Below, one piece after another: positions 42,997 through 51,819 of a stretch of 64,000 nt of DNA. The position numbers and the translations under genes were made by a program. The number at the start of each line of letters is the position of its first letter. Position 1 is the stretch's first letter. The DNA comes from Streptomyces cyaneogriseus subsp. noncyanogenus. Its GTDB lineage: Bacteria; Actinomycetota; Actinomycetes; Streptomycetales; Streptomycetaceae. The stretch spans positions 2,790,001 to 2,854,000 of the forward strand of contig NZ_CP010849.1 in assembly GCF_000931445.1 (NCBI RefSeq). Direction: 5' to 3'. Under the pieces are notes generated by a model that was given only the letters and a program-made list of their open reading frames with translations, did not search any database and was not told the origin of the DNA.

Positions 42997-45921
42997 GTGC
43001 AGCCACGGCGCAGGAAGGGGGCGGCCGCCCTCGCGTTCGCCGTCCTGGCCGGAACCCTGGGGGCCGCGCCCGCCGCCGTGGCGGCCCCGCCCGCCCCGGG
43101 CGCGGCGACCGCGTCACCCGGCACGCCCGATGCCCCCGGGCCGGACGGCGTGGCGGTCTGGCCGCGTCCGCAGTCCCTGCGGGCGAACGGCGCGCCCGTC
43201 CCCGTCACCGACGAGGTCGCCCTGATCGCCGACGCGGCGGCCGACCCATACGCCGTCGCCGCGCTGAGCGCGCTGCTGCGCCGCGGCGGCGCGCGCACGA
43301 TCGTCACGCCGCCCGCCGGCGAGGCGCCGCCCGCCGACGCGCTGGTCGTGCGGGCGCGGACCGGGCCGGCCGGCGGCGACGCCCGGCACCGCCTGCCCTC
43401 CGGCGGTTACCGCCTGACCGTCGGCGACGGCACCGTGACGCTCACCGGCAGCGGCGAGGACGGCCTGTTCCACGCCGTGCAGACACTGCGCCAGCTCGTG
43501 CGCGAGGACGGCACCCTCGCGGCCGTCGACATCCGTGACTGGCCCGGCACCGCCGTACGGGGCGTCACCGAGGGCTTCTACGGGACCCCGTGGACCCACG
43601 CCCAGCGGCTCGCGCAGCTGGACTTCCTGGGCCGTACCAAGCAGAACCGCTACCTGTACGCCCCCGGCGACGACCTCTACCGGCAGGCCCGCTGGCGCGA
43701 GCCCTATCCGGCCGCGCAACGCGCCGAGTTCCGGGAGCTGGCCGGGCGGGCCCGGCGCAACCACGTCACGCTCGCCTGGGCGGTGGCACCGGGGCAGGCG
43801 ATGTGTTTCGCCTCCGACGACGACACGCGGGCGCTGACGCGCAAGCTGGACGCGATGTGGGCGCTGGGCTTCCGTGCCTTCCAGCTCCAGTTCCAGGACG
43901 TCAGCTACAGCGAGTGGCGCTGCGAGGCGGACGCGGAGCGGTTCGGCTCCGGGCCCGAGGCGGCGGCGCGCGCCCAGGCGCACGTGGCGAACGCGGTCGC
44001 GCGGCACCTGGCGGAACGCCACCCCGGGGCAGCCGCGCCGGCGGTGATGCCGACCGAGTACTACCAGGAGGGCTCCACCGCCTACCGCCGGGCCCTGGCG
44101 TCGGCCCTGGACCGGGAGGTGCAGGTGGCGTGGACCGGCGTCGGCGTGGTGCCCCGGACCATCACCGGGCGCGAACTGGCCCGGGCCCGGGACGCGTTCG
44201 GGCACCCGCTGGTCACGATGGACAACTACCCCGTCAACGACTACGCGCCCGGACGGGTCTTCCTCGGCCCCTACCAGGGCCGCGAACCGGCCGTCGCGAC
44301 CGGCTCGGCCGGCCTGCTCGCCAACGCCATGGAGCAGGCGGAGGCGTCCCGGATCCCCCTGTTCACCTCCGCCGACTACGCCTGGAACCCGCGTGCCTAC
44401 CGCCCCCGGGAGTCCTGGCGGGCCGCGATCGACGACCTGGCGGGCGGGGACGAGGCCCGCGAGCGGGCCCTGTCGGCCCTGGCCGGCAACGACGCGTCCT
44501 CCGTCCTCGGCACCGAGGAGTCGGCGTATCTGCGCCCGCTGATCGACGCCTTCTGGCGGGCCCGCGCCGACGCCGCGCCGGACGACCGGGCCGCCGGGCG
44601 CCTGCGCGAGGAGTTCGCGCTGCTGCGCGAGGTGCCGCGGCGGCTCGGGCCCGGCGGGCTCGGCACCGAGGTCGCCCCCTGGTCGCGGCAGTTGGCCCGG
44701 TACGGCGAGGCCGGGGCGACGGCACTGGACATGCTGCGCGCCCAGGACGCGGGCGACACGGCGGCGGCCTGGACGGCGTACCGCCGCCTGGACGGCCTGC
44801 GCGAGCGGCTCGGGGCGGCGCGGGTGACGGTCGGCGAGGGCGTCCTCGACGTGTTCCTGCGGCGGGCGGTGCAGGCGTACCGGGCCTGGGCGGGCCTGGA
44901 CCGGGAGCCCGCCGCCCGCGCGGACGGGCCGGCGGACGGCCGCACGGTCCGCTTCCCCCGCGCCCGCCCCCTGGCCGCCGTGACGGTGCTCGCCGATCCC
45001 GGCACCCGTGGCCGGGTGGAGGCGCACGTCCCCGGCCTGGGCTGGCGGAGCCTGGGGACGCTGCACGCGAGCGGCGCCACCGAGCTGGTACCGCCCGAGG
45101 CCGCCGGGAGCGCGGGCGGCGGCGCCCGGCAGGCCCCGGCCGCCCGGTTCGACGCCGTCCGGGTGACCGCCGCGGACCCCTCCCGGGTGCGCCACGTCGT
45201 CCCGTGGTTCGGCGACGTGGCCGAGGCGTCCGTGGAGCTGGACCGGGCGGAGACGGACGCCGAGATCGGAGGGACCGAGCGGCTCACGGTCCGGCTGGGG
45301 GCGCTGCGGCCGTCCGACGTCCGGGGCACGCTCACCGCCGAGGCCCCCGAGGGCGTCCGGGTCCGCGTCCCGCCGGGCCCGCGGGCCCTCCCGCGCGGCG
45401 GGCAGGCCGAGATCCCGGTCGAGGTGAGCGTCGCGCCGGGGACGCCGGCCCGGTCGTACCCCGTCCGGTTCGCCTTCGGGCAGGCCGGCCGCACCCTGAC
45501 CGTCCGCGCCTTCCCGCGCACCGCCGGACCCGACCTGGCCCGCGCCGGGCGGGCCGCCTCCTCGGGCGACGAGACGCCCGACTTCCCGGCGTCGGCGGCC
45601 ATCGACGGCGACCCGGGCACCCGCTGGTCGTCCCCGGCCGAGGACGGCGCCTGGTGGCAGGTGGAGCTGGACCGCCCGGTCCGCCTCGGGAAGGTCGCGC
45701 TGCGCTGGCAGGACGCGTACGCGTCGGCGTACCGCGTCCAGGTCTCGGCGGACGGCCGCCGCTGGCGCACGGCGGCGGTGGTCCGCGACGGCCGCGGCGG
45801 GCGGGAGACCGTCCGCATGGACGAGCCGGACGTGCGGTTCGTACGCGTCCAGGGCGAGGAGCGGGCCACGCGGTACGGGTACTCGCTGTGGTCGGTGGAG
45901 GCGTACGCCGTCGCTCCGTGA
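42997..45921 (+). CDS. Secreted beta-N-acetylglucosaminidase-like protein (GH84) with C-terminal F5/8-type domain
   Basis: A 974-residue exported protein. The signal peptide covers residues 1-~30 (KGAAALAFAVLAGTLGAAPA). The N-terminal GH20b/GH84 helper domain is ~50-175. The GH84 barrel starts at RGVTEGFYGTPWTHAQRL and includes NYPVNDYAPG. C-terminal NEW3-like and F5/8 type C (CBM32) domains are present (GRAASSGDETPDF, DGDPGTRWSS). The catalytic segment reads LQFQDVSYSEW: GH84 enzymes usually have two adjacent Asp, and here the first is Gln. The fold is clear but hydrolytic mechanism or activity may differ. The GTG start follows CAGGAGGGGG. Confidence 0.85.
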   Translation: MQPRRRKGAAALAFAVLAGTLGAAPAAVAAPPAPGAATASPGTPDAPGPDGVAVWPRPQSLRANGAPVPVTDEVALIADAAADPYAVAALSALLRRGGARTIVTPPAGEAPPADALVVRARTGPAGGDARHRLPSGGYRLTVGDGTVTLTGSGEDGLFHAVQTLRQLVREDGTLAAVDIRDWPGTAVRGVTEGFYGTPWTHAQRLAQLDFLGRTKQNRYLYAPGDDLYRQARWREPYPAAQRAEFRELAGRARRNHVTLAWAVAPGQAMCFASDDDTRALTRKLDAMWALGFRAFQLQFQDVSYSEWRCEADAERFGSGPEAAARAQAHVANAVARHLAERHPGAAAPAVMPTEYYQEGSTAYRRALASALDREVQVAWTGVGVVPRTITGRELARARDAFGHPLVTMDNYPVNDYAPGRVFLGPYQGREPAVATGSAGLLANAMEQAEASRIPLFTSADYAWNPRAYRPRESWRAAIDDLAGGDEARERALSALAGNDASSVLGTEESAYLRPLIDAFWRARADAAPDDRAAGRLREEFALLREVPRRLGPGGLGTEVAPWSRQLARYGEAGATALDMLRAQDAGDTAAAWTAYRRLDGLRERLGAARVTVGEGVLDVFLRRAVQAYRAWAGLDREPAARADGPADGRTVRFPRARPLAAVTVLADPGTRGRVEAHVPGLGWRSLGTLHASGATELVPPEAAGSAGGGARQAPAARFDAVRVTAADPSRVRHVVPWFGDVAEASVELDRAETDAEIGGTERLTVRLGALRPSDVRGTLTAEAPEGVRVRVPPGPRALPRGGQAEIPVEVSVAPGTPARSYPVRFAFGQAGRTLTVRAFPRTAGPDLARAGRAASSGDETPDFPASAAIDGDPGTRWSSPAEDGAWWQVELDRPVRLGKVALRWQDAYASAYRVQVSADGRRWRTAAVVRDGRGGRETVRMDEPDVRFVRVQGEERATRYGYSLWSVEAYAVAP

Positions 45922-45979
45922 ACTCCCGCCGCGCACCGCGGCGTGAACCGGCCGCGCCCGGACCGTCGATAGACGGGGT

Positions 45980-46612
45980 GTGAGACTGTTCCGCCCCATG
46001 AGGGGCCAGCGGCACGACGACCCCGACGACGCCCACGCCCGCGACGCTGCGCTGCTGCGGGCCGTCGCGGACGGCGACCCGGCGGCGATGGCCGCGCTGT
46101 ACGACCGGCACGCCGGATGGCTGCACGTCCGGCTGACGCGGCGCTGCGCCGACCCGGAGACCGTGCGCGAGGTCCTCCAGGACACCTTCGTCACGGTGTG
46201 GCGGTCGGCGGGCGCGCACCGCGGCGAGGAGGCGGGCGGCTGGCTGTGGACGATCGCCGCGCGCCGCCTGGTGGACGCCCGGCGGGCCCAGGAGCGGGCC
46301 GCCCGGCTGCGCACGGCGCCGATGGAGGAGGCCGCGGCCGGCGGCCGGCCGGAGGGTTTCGCGCCGTCCGCGGAGGACCGGGTGCTGGCCGGGCTGGAGT
46401 ACGGCGACGTCGGCACCGCCCTGGACCGCATCTCGCCCGAGCTGCGCGAGGTGCTGCGCGCCACGGTCGTCGACGGGCTGACCACCCGGGAGACCGCGCG
46501 GCTCCTCGGCATCCCCGAGGGCACCGTCAAGTCCCGCGCCCTGCGCGCCCGCGCCGAGCTGCGGGCGGCCCTGGCCCATGTGAACCCCTCGCCGCTGGGA
46601 GGCCCGGCATGA
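45980..46612 (+). CDS. ECF-type RNA polymerase sigma factor
   Basis: A 210-residue sigma factor. Region 2 is at ~28-100 (ALYDRHAGWLHVRLTRRCAD, EVLQDTFVTVWRSA, WLWTIAARRLVDARRAQERA). Region 4 is at ~140-195 (ISPELREVLRATVVDGLTTR, ETARLLGIPEGTVKSRALRA). ATG 45998 is an alternative start. Its stop overlaps the ATG of the next gene (ATGA), which encodes a zinc-finger membrane protein, the usual sigma/anti-sigma pairing. The downstream coupled ABC transporter genes suggest the regulon includes this operon. Confidence 0.9.
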   Translation: MRLFRPMRGQRHDDPDDAHARDAALLRAVADGDPAAMAALYDRHAGWLHVRLTRRCADPETVREVLQDTFVTVWRSAGAHRGEEAGGWLWTIAARRLVDARRAQERAARLRTAPMEEAAAGGRPEGFAPSAEDRVLAGLEYGDVGTALDRISPELREVLRATVVDGLTTRETARLLGIPEGTVKSRALRARAELRAALAHVNPSPLGGPA

Positions 46613-47481
46613 CCGGCTGGCACGCGTCCGACCCCGTCGTCGCCGGGTACGCCGACGGCTCCCTGCCGGAGCCGGACGCCTGGTCCCTGGACAAGCACCT
46701 GGAGTCCTGCGCGGCCTGCGCGGCCCGCGTCTCCCGGGCGGTGCGCGAGACGGCGGCGGGGGCGGTCCTGGCACAGGTGCGGCAGGAGGTGCTGGACGCG
46801 GCGCCGTCTCCGGTGGCGGCACGGCGGGCGGCGCGCCCGCGGGCCGGTGCCGCCGCGCGGGCCACGCGGGTGCTGTGGGCGGCGGGTCCGGCCGTGCGCG
46901 GCGCCTGGACGGCGGCCGTGCTGCTGGTGGCCGCCGGTGCCGTCGCCCTGGCGTACGGGGGCGCCCTCCCGGCCGCGCGGCCCTGGCTGCTCGCCCTCGC
47001 CCCCGTCGTGCCGGTCACCGGCGTCGCCCTGTCCTACGGGCCGCACGCGGATCCGCTGCACGAGATCGTGGCGGCCACCCCGTCGGCCGGACTGCGGCTG
47101 GTGCTGACGCGCACGGCCGCCGTGCTGGCGGTGAGTCTGCCGCTGCTCACCCTGGCCGGGGCGGTGCTGCCGTCCTCGGGCGCCCCGGGCGCCGCCGCCT
47201 GGCTGCTGCCGGGACTGGCGCTGACGCTGGCCTGCCTGGCGCTGGCCGGCTGGACCGGCGTGCGCGCCGCCACGGCCGTCATCGCAGGCGGCTGGCTCTG
47301 TGCCGTCCTCGGCCCGGCGCTCGCCGCGCCGGGCGGACGGCTCACCGCCCGGGTGACCGAGCGGTTGTCCGCCTGCCTCGACGGCGCGCCGGCCCAGGGC
47401 GGCTGGGCGGCGGCGGCCGTCGTCTGCGCCGCCGTCCTGGCCGTCCGCCGTTGCGCCCACCCCCTTCTGGAGAAGCGTTGA
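46609..47481 (+). CDS. Zinc-finger (zf-HC2) membrane protein, probable anti-sigma factor
   Basis: A 290-residue protein. The cytosolic N-terminus carries the HxxxCxxC anti-sigma zinc motif (DKHLESCAACAARVSRAV, ~residues 28-45). About six transmembrane helices follow (TAAVLLVAAGAVALAYGGAL, LLALAPVVPVTGVALSY, AAWLLPGLALTLACLALAGW, WAAAAVVCAAVLAVRR). It probably sequesters the coupled sigma factor at the membrane; a six-helix sensor is larger than the usual single-pass anti-sigma. It overlaps the sigma gene (ATGA) and the next gene (TTGA). Confidence 0.87.
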   Translation: MTGWHASDPVVAGYADGSLPEPDAWSLDKHLESCAACAARVSRAVRETAAGAVLAQVRQEVLDAAPSPVAARRAARPRAGAAARATRVLWAAGPAVRGAWTAAVLLVAAGAVALAYGGALPAARPWLLALAPVVPVTGVALSYGPHADPLHEIVAATPSAGLRLVLTRTAAVLAVSLPLLTLAGAVLPSSGAPGAAAWLLPGLALTLACLALAGWTGVRAATAVIAGGWLCAVLGPALAAPGGRLTARVTERLSACLDGAPAQGGWAAAAVVCAAVLAVRRCAHPLLEKR

Positions 47482-48296
47482 CCCCCTCGCACCCCGCCCA
47501 CCCCGCCATCCGGGTCGCCGGTCTGCGCGTCCGGCACCGCAGGACCCTCGCCCTGGACTCGGTCGACCTCGACTTCGGCCCGGGCGTGCACGGCCTGCTC
47601 GGCCCCAACGGCGCGGGCAAGACGTCCCTGATCCGTGTGCTGGCCACGGTCGCCGAGCCCGCCGGCGGCCGGGTGGAGATCCTCGGCCACGACGCGCTCG
47701 ACCACCGGCGGCGCGCCGCGGTCCGCCGCCGCCTGGGCTATCTGCCGCAGGAGTTCGGCTACTACCCGGGTTTCACCGTGCGGGAGTTCGTCGCCTACGT
47801 GGCGTGGCTGAAGGAGATGCCCGCGGACACCGCCCCGGCCGCCGTCGAGCGGGCCGTGGCCCGGGTGGGGCTCGCCGACCGCATCGACGCGAAGGTGCGC
47901 ACGCTCTCCGGGGGCATGGTCCGCCGCGTCGGCATCGCGCAGGCCGTCGTCAACGACCCGCGGGTGCTGCTCCTGGACGAGCCGACCGCCGGGCTGGACC
48001 CAAAGCAGCGCGTGGACTTCCGCGAGCTGCTGCGCGAGCTGGGCGCCTCCTCGACCGTCATCGTCTCCACCCACCTCGTGGAGGACGTGGCGGCGGCCTG
48101 CACGGACGTCACCCTCGTCGAGGGGGGCCGGGTCGCCTACCGCGGGACACCGGCCGCGCTCGCCGCGCTCGGCGAGTCGGCGGGCGGCGCCGGCGACCAC
48201 CCGATCGAGCGCGGCTACGCGGCGGCCCTGCGCGCCCACCGCGCCGCCGCCGCGCGGACGGCCGGGCCCGCCGCTGCCGAGGGGGCGGTCCGATGA
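47478..48296 (+). CDS. ABC transporter ATP-binding protein
   Basis: A 272-residue ATPase: Walker A LLGPNGAGKTSLIRVLAT, Q-loop LGYLPQEFGYYPGFTVREF, signature TLSGGMVRRVGIAQ, Walker B VLLLDEPTAGLDPKQR and H-loop VSTHLVED. The phenylalanine/tyrosine-rich Q-loop is typical of exporters of the CcmA/NatA type. The start is TTG 47478, overlapping the previous stop (TTGA), chosen because the domain begins at once and no ATG or GTG fits. It energises the two membrane proteins that follow. Confidence 0.93.
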   Translation: MTPSHPAHPAIRVAGLRVRHRRTLALDSVDLDFGPGVHGLLGPNGAGKTSLIRVLATVAEPAGGRVEILGHDALDHRRRAAVRRRLGYLPQEFGYYPGFTVREFVAYVAWLKEMPADTAPAAVERAVARVGLADRIDAKVRTLSGGMVRRVGIAQAVVNDPRVLLLDEPTAGLDPKQRVDFRELLRELGASSTVIVSTHLVEDVAAACTDVTLVEGGRVAYRGTPAALAALGESAGGAGDHPIERGYAAALRAHRAAAARTAGPAAAEGAVR

Positions 48297-49633
48297 CCCT
48301 CGCCGCCTCCCGGCCCCGTCCGGCGCGCGACGCCGCTCCCCGCCCGGGCCGCGCCCGCCATCCCCTGCGCGCGGAGGCCGTGCGCGGCTTCGCCCCCTGG
48401 GCCGGCGCCGCCGTGCTGCTGACCCTCGCGACGGCGCTGGCGGCCACGTCGGAGCAGTGGCAGGGCGGCTGGGCGGAGACCCGCGACCGGGTGCACACGA
48501 CCGCCGTACTGCTCGGCGTCCCGCTGGCCCTGGCGGCGGGCTGCCGGCAGGGCGGCCGGGAGCGCAGACGCCGTACCGAGGAGCTGCTGGCGACGGCCGC
48601 GCGCGGCCGCACGGCCGGGTTCCTGGCCTCGGCCCTGCCGCTGGCGCTGTGGGTGGCCGCCGGGTACACGGCCGCCGCGGTGCTCGCCCTGTGCGCCACC
48701 TGGTACTGCGCCACGGGCGACCGCCCCCACCTGGCCACCCCGCTCGCCGACGCCGCCGTCCTCGTGTCCGCGTCGCTGGCGGGCCAGGTCGCCGGGCGGG
48801 TGGTGCCCCGGCGGCTGACCGCCCCGCTGCTGGCGGTGGCCGCGTACGTGGGACTCGGCGTCCTCGGCCACGGCGACGGGGGGTCCCTGCGGAACCTGTC
48901 CCCGCTCGGCGAGGGCTCGCCCACCGAGGTCCCGGCGGCGTGGCAGCCGGTGGCGACGGTGGTGTGGACGGGCGGCCTGGCGGCGGGCGCGGTCCTCGCG
49001 TACACCGCCCGCCGCCGCGCGGCGGCCCTGGTGCCGCTGACCGCCGCGGCGGTCGCCGGGGTACTGCTGGTGGGCGCCGGTGACGGGCTGCGCCGCGCCC
49101 ATCCGCTCGCCCACCGCCAGGTCTGCGACACCTCCACCACCCCGCAGGTCTGTGTGAACGCCCGCTACCGGAAGCTGCTGCCGCAGGTCAGGGATGCCCT
49201 GTCCGGGCTGACGGACCGTCTGGACGGCGTGCGGAACGTGCCTGTCCGTTTCGAGGACCTGCCGGGCCGGCCGGGCCCGGACGAGGTCGAGCTGCCGATG
49301 ACCACACCGATCGGCCGGTCGGTGGTGCGGGGCCGGCTGACCGACCCCGGGGAGTTCGCGTGGGCGGCCGGGGTCATGCTCCGGGGCCGCGGGGAGTGCG
49401 ACAACCTGGCCCCCCATGTGACCCGGGCGGACGACGCCGTGGAGCACTATCTGGCGCCCAGTCCGCTGGAGCGGAGCTTCGACACGCAGCGGGCCGCGCG
49501 GGGCGAGCAGGAGCCGTTCACCCGGGCGCGCGCCCGGCTGGCGTCGATGGGCGAGGAGGAGCGCCGGGCGTGGCTGTCGGCGTACTTCGCGGCCCGCGGC
49601 GACTGCGCCGCGAGGGGGGTGCCGGCGCTGTGA
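48293..49633 (+). CDS. ABC-type membrane component with large extracellular domain
   Basis: A 446-residue protein with about six helices in the first ~270 residues (FAPWAGAAVLLTLATALAAT, TTAVLLGVPLALAAG, ALPLALWVAAGYTAAAVLAL, LTAAAVAGVLLVGAGDGL). A ~175-residue outer domain follows, with four Cys (HRQVCDTSTTPQVCVNARY, GRGECDNLA, ARGDCAARG). The C-terminal part resembles a protease- or binding-like domain, but I do not recognise it. It is coupled to the ATPase gene (ATGA) and to the next membrane gene (GTGA), so it is probably the permease subunit. Confidence 0.75.
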   Translation: MTLAASRPRPARDAAPRPGRARHPLRAEAVRGFAPWAGAAVLLTLATALAATSEQWQGGWAETRDRVHTTAVLLGVPLALAAGCRQGGRERRRRTEELLATAARGRTAGFLASALPLALWVAAGYTAAAVLALCATWYCATGDRPHLATPLADAAVLVSASLAGQVAGRVVPRRLTAPLLAVAAYVGLGVLGHGDGGSLRNLSPLGEGSPTEVPAAWQPVATVVWTGGLAAGAVLAYTARRRAAALVPLTAAAVAGVLLVGAGDGLRRAHPLAHRQVCDTSTTPQVCVNARYRKLLPQVRDALSGLTDRLDGVRNVPVRFEDLPGRPGPDEVELPMTTPIGRSVVRGRLTDPGEFAWAAGVMLRGRGECDNLAPHVTRADDAVEHYLAPSPLERSFDTQRAARGEQEPFTRARARLASMGEEERRAWLSAYFAARGDCAARGVPAL

Positions 49634-50235
49634 CCGACGGCCTCGTCCTGTACGCCCGCTCGCGCACGCTGCCGCGCACCGTGGCCGCGCTCGCCGCGAC
49701 CGCCGCCCTCGCCGTGTGGGGGGCGTACGGCCTGAACGCCTACCTGGACCCCCACCGGCAGATCCCCGTCGTCGCGCTGGCCCCGCTGAGCGCGGCGGCC
49801 GTGATCGGGACGAGCCTGTACAGCGCCTCGGACGAGCTGGACCGCACGGCCGTCCGCCCCTGGTGGCGGCGGCGCGCGGCCCATCTGCTGGCGCTCACCG
49901 CGTGCGCCGCGCTGCTGCTGCCCCTCGCCGTGCTCGGGCACCCCTCCCCGTTCGGCCCGTCCGCCATGGTCCGCAACACCCTGGGCTGCACGGGCCTGGC
50001 CGCCGCGGCGGCCGCCGTGACCGGCGCCCGGCTGAGCTGGCTGCCGGTCTTCGGGTACCTCAGCGCGGTCTACCTGGGCTCCGCCGGGCCGCGCGGCGCC
50101 CTGGCCCCGGTGTGGGCGTGGCCGGTGCAGCCGGCCGGCAGCCGGTACGCCTGGGCCGCGGCCGCGGCGGCGTTCCTGGCGGGCGGCGCGCTGTACGCCG
50201 TACGGGGCGCGCGGCCGGAGGGGGCACGGGGCTGA
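49630..50235 (+). CDS. Integral membrane protein, second permease subunit of the ABC operon
   Basis: A 201-residue protein with five to six predicted helices (TVAALAATAALAVWGAYGLN, VVALAPLSAAAVIGTSLYSA, HLLALTACAALLLPLAVLG, FGYLSAVYLGSAGPRGA, YAWAAAAAAFLAGGALYAVR). GTG 49630 overlaps the previous stop. It has no recognisable family motif. Its position as the fifth coupled gene suggests it completes the transporter with the preceding permease. The operon appears to end here; the next gene starts after 98 bases with its own ribosome-binding site. Confidence 0.75.
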   Translation: MTDGLVLYARSRTLPRTVAALAATAALAVWGAYGLNAYLDPHRQIPVVALAPLSAAAVIGTSLYSASDELDRTAVRPWWRRRAAHLLALTACAALLLPLAVLGHPSPFGPSAMVRNTLGCTGLAAAAAAVTGARLSWLPVFGYLSAVYLGSAGPRGALAPVWAWPVQPAGSRYAWAAAAAAFLAGGALYAVRGARPEGARG

Positions 50236-50333
50236 CCCGCGGGAACGGCCCGACGGCCGGGGAACGCTCCCTGTGCGTCACGGCCTTCCCCTACGCTGAG
50301 GATCGTGGACCCCCGCAAGAGCAGGAGGACCCT

Positions 50334-50918
50334 GTGACCGTGACCACCGACCGGCCCCAGATGCTCGTCACCGAGTTCGAGGAACTCGCCCGGCACGCCG
50401 CCCGGACCATAGAAGGCGCCCGGCTGGAGTTCATCAACGGACATCTGGGGGGGAAGGCCGTGCCGGACGGCGATCACGGACGCATCATCCAGTGGCTCAC
50501 GCGCATCTGCATGCAGCACCGGCCCGATCTGTGGCTGGACCCGACACAAGGGCTGCGGATCGAGACGTACCGGGAGGGCCGTGCACGCCCGGACGGCTCC
50601 CTGGCACCCGCCGACGCGTTCGTGGCCCAGGGCGAATGGGCCGATCCCACCCCCGTCCTCATGGTCGTCGAGGTCACCTCCTACGACTCCGACACCGACC
50701 GGCGCGACCGCGTCGACAAGCCCCGGGCCTACGCCGAGACCGGTATCCCGGTCTACCTCCTGATCGACCGCGACACATGCGAGCTCAAGGTGCACAGCCG
50801 CCCGGACGGCGTCCGCTACGAAACCGTGCAGACGCTGCCCTTCGGCAAGGAGGCCGCCCTGCCCGACCCGGTCGGCATCACGCTCGACACCGAACCGCTG
50901 AAGAACTGGGTCCGCTGA
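50334..50918 (+). CDS. Uma2-family putative restriction-like endonuclease
   Basis: A 194-residue Uma2/DUF820 protein of the PD-(D/E)xK nuclease fold. The likely active-site line is Asp in SLAPADAFVAQGEW, Glu in LMVVEVTSYDSDTD and Lys in RVDKPRAYAETGIPVYLLID, in the expected order and spacing. GTG 50334 follows CAGGAGGA. Streptomyces genomes carry many Uma2 copies of unknown purpose and none has a well-established biological role that I know of. It is monocistronic and ends at a hairpin. Confidence 0.87.
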   Translation: MTVTTDRPQMLVTEFEELARHAARTIEGARLEFINGHLGGKAVPDGDHGRIIQWLTRICMQHRPDLWLDPTQGLRIETYREGRARPDGSLAPADAFVAQGEWADPTPVLMVVEVTSYDSDTDRRDRVDKPRAYAETGIPVYLLIDRDTCELKVHSRPDGVRYETVQTLPFGKEAALPDPVGITLDTEPLKNWVR

Positions 50919-50951
50919 GGAACCGGATCCGCCGGCACCGGACCCGGTTCC
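50919..50951. terminator. Terminator hairpin after the Uma2 gene
   Basis: An 8-bp stem GGAACCGG/CCGGTTCC begins immediately after the stop codon, between convergent genes. Confidence 0.55.
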
Positions 50952-50986
50952 CCCGTTCCCGGGCGGGCGTACGAAGGCCCGGACCG

Positions 50987-51523
50987 TCAGGCGGAGATGC
51001 CGTCGATCCGGGCGAGGGCGTCGTCCGCGCCGTACGGCTGGAGATACGGCAGCCAGCGCGGGTCCCGGTGGCCCGTGCCGATGATGCGCCAGGCCAGCCC
51101 GGTGGGCGGGGCCGGTTTGTGGCGCAGCCGCCAGCCCAGCTCGAACAGGTGCCGGTCGGCCTTCACGTGGTTGCAGCGGCGGCAGGACGCCACCACGTTG
51201 TCCCAGACGTGCTTGCCCCCGCGGCTGCGCGGGATGACGTGGTCGACGCTGGTTGCGACGCCACCGCAGTACATGCACCGGCCTCCGTCGCGCGCGAAGA
51301 GCGCCCGCCTCGTCAGAGGAACGGGCCCCCGGTAGGGAACCCGCACGAATCGCTTGAGCCGGACCACGCTGGGTGCGGGGACTGTGACGGTCGCGCTGTG
51401 CAGATAGGCGCCGGTCTCCTCGAGGCAGACGGCCTTGTTCTCGAGGACGAGGACGAGCGCGCGGCGGAGCGGTACGACGCCGAGCGGCTCGTACGACGCG
51501 TTGAGGACCAGGACATGCGGCAC
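50987..51523 (-). CDS. HNH endonuclease
   Basis: A 178-residue HNH nuclease. The core is CMYCGGVATSVDHVIPRSRG followed by NVVASCRRCNHVKADRHLFE: CxxC zinc pairs bracket the DH catalytic dyad and the downstream Asn. The N-terminus VPHVLVLNASYEPLGVVPLR is the widely conserved actinobacterial form. GTG 51523 follows AAGGAGG; the reading frame upstream is open but unsupported. The function in vivo is unknown, and it is near-universal in Streptomyces, suggesting a chromosomal rather than mobile role. Confidence 0.9.
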   Translation of the reverse strand: MPHVLVLNASYEPLGVVPLRRALVLVLENKAVCLEETGAYLHSATVTVPAPSVVRLKRFVRVPYRGPVPLTRRALFARDGGRCMYCGGVATSVDHVIPRSRGGKHVWDNVVASCRRCNHVKADRHLFELGWRLRHKPAPPTGLAWRIIGTGHRDPRWLPYLQPYGADDALARIDGISA

Positions 51524-51819
51524 GGATGCCTCCTTGTACGCCGGCGGCGCGTGGCTCGCGCCGGGACGATCCGTAGTCAGTCTCCCCTCATGCCTGGTGA
51601 ACGCGCCACCATGTCCCCGTAACGGGCTGAGAGTGTTTTCGACCACACCTGATTCATCCCCCGCACCCCGCCCCCTTCAAGCGCAGGTGAGCAGCGTCTC
51701 TCCTGCTCCCGTCCGGCCGGACCGGGCGCGATGCCCCGTTAGTGTGGTGTTTCTGCCCGTCCGGTGACCTTTTCGTGATCTCGGCTTCCGGCAGACCGCT
51801 GCACCTGGAGGTATCCGCC

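Noticed and set aside
43114..47460. 1448-residue minus-strand ORF opposite the GH84 gene
   Set aside because: Shadow of strong plus-strand coding in GC-rich DNA, without recognisable motifs.
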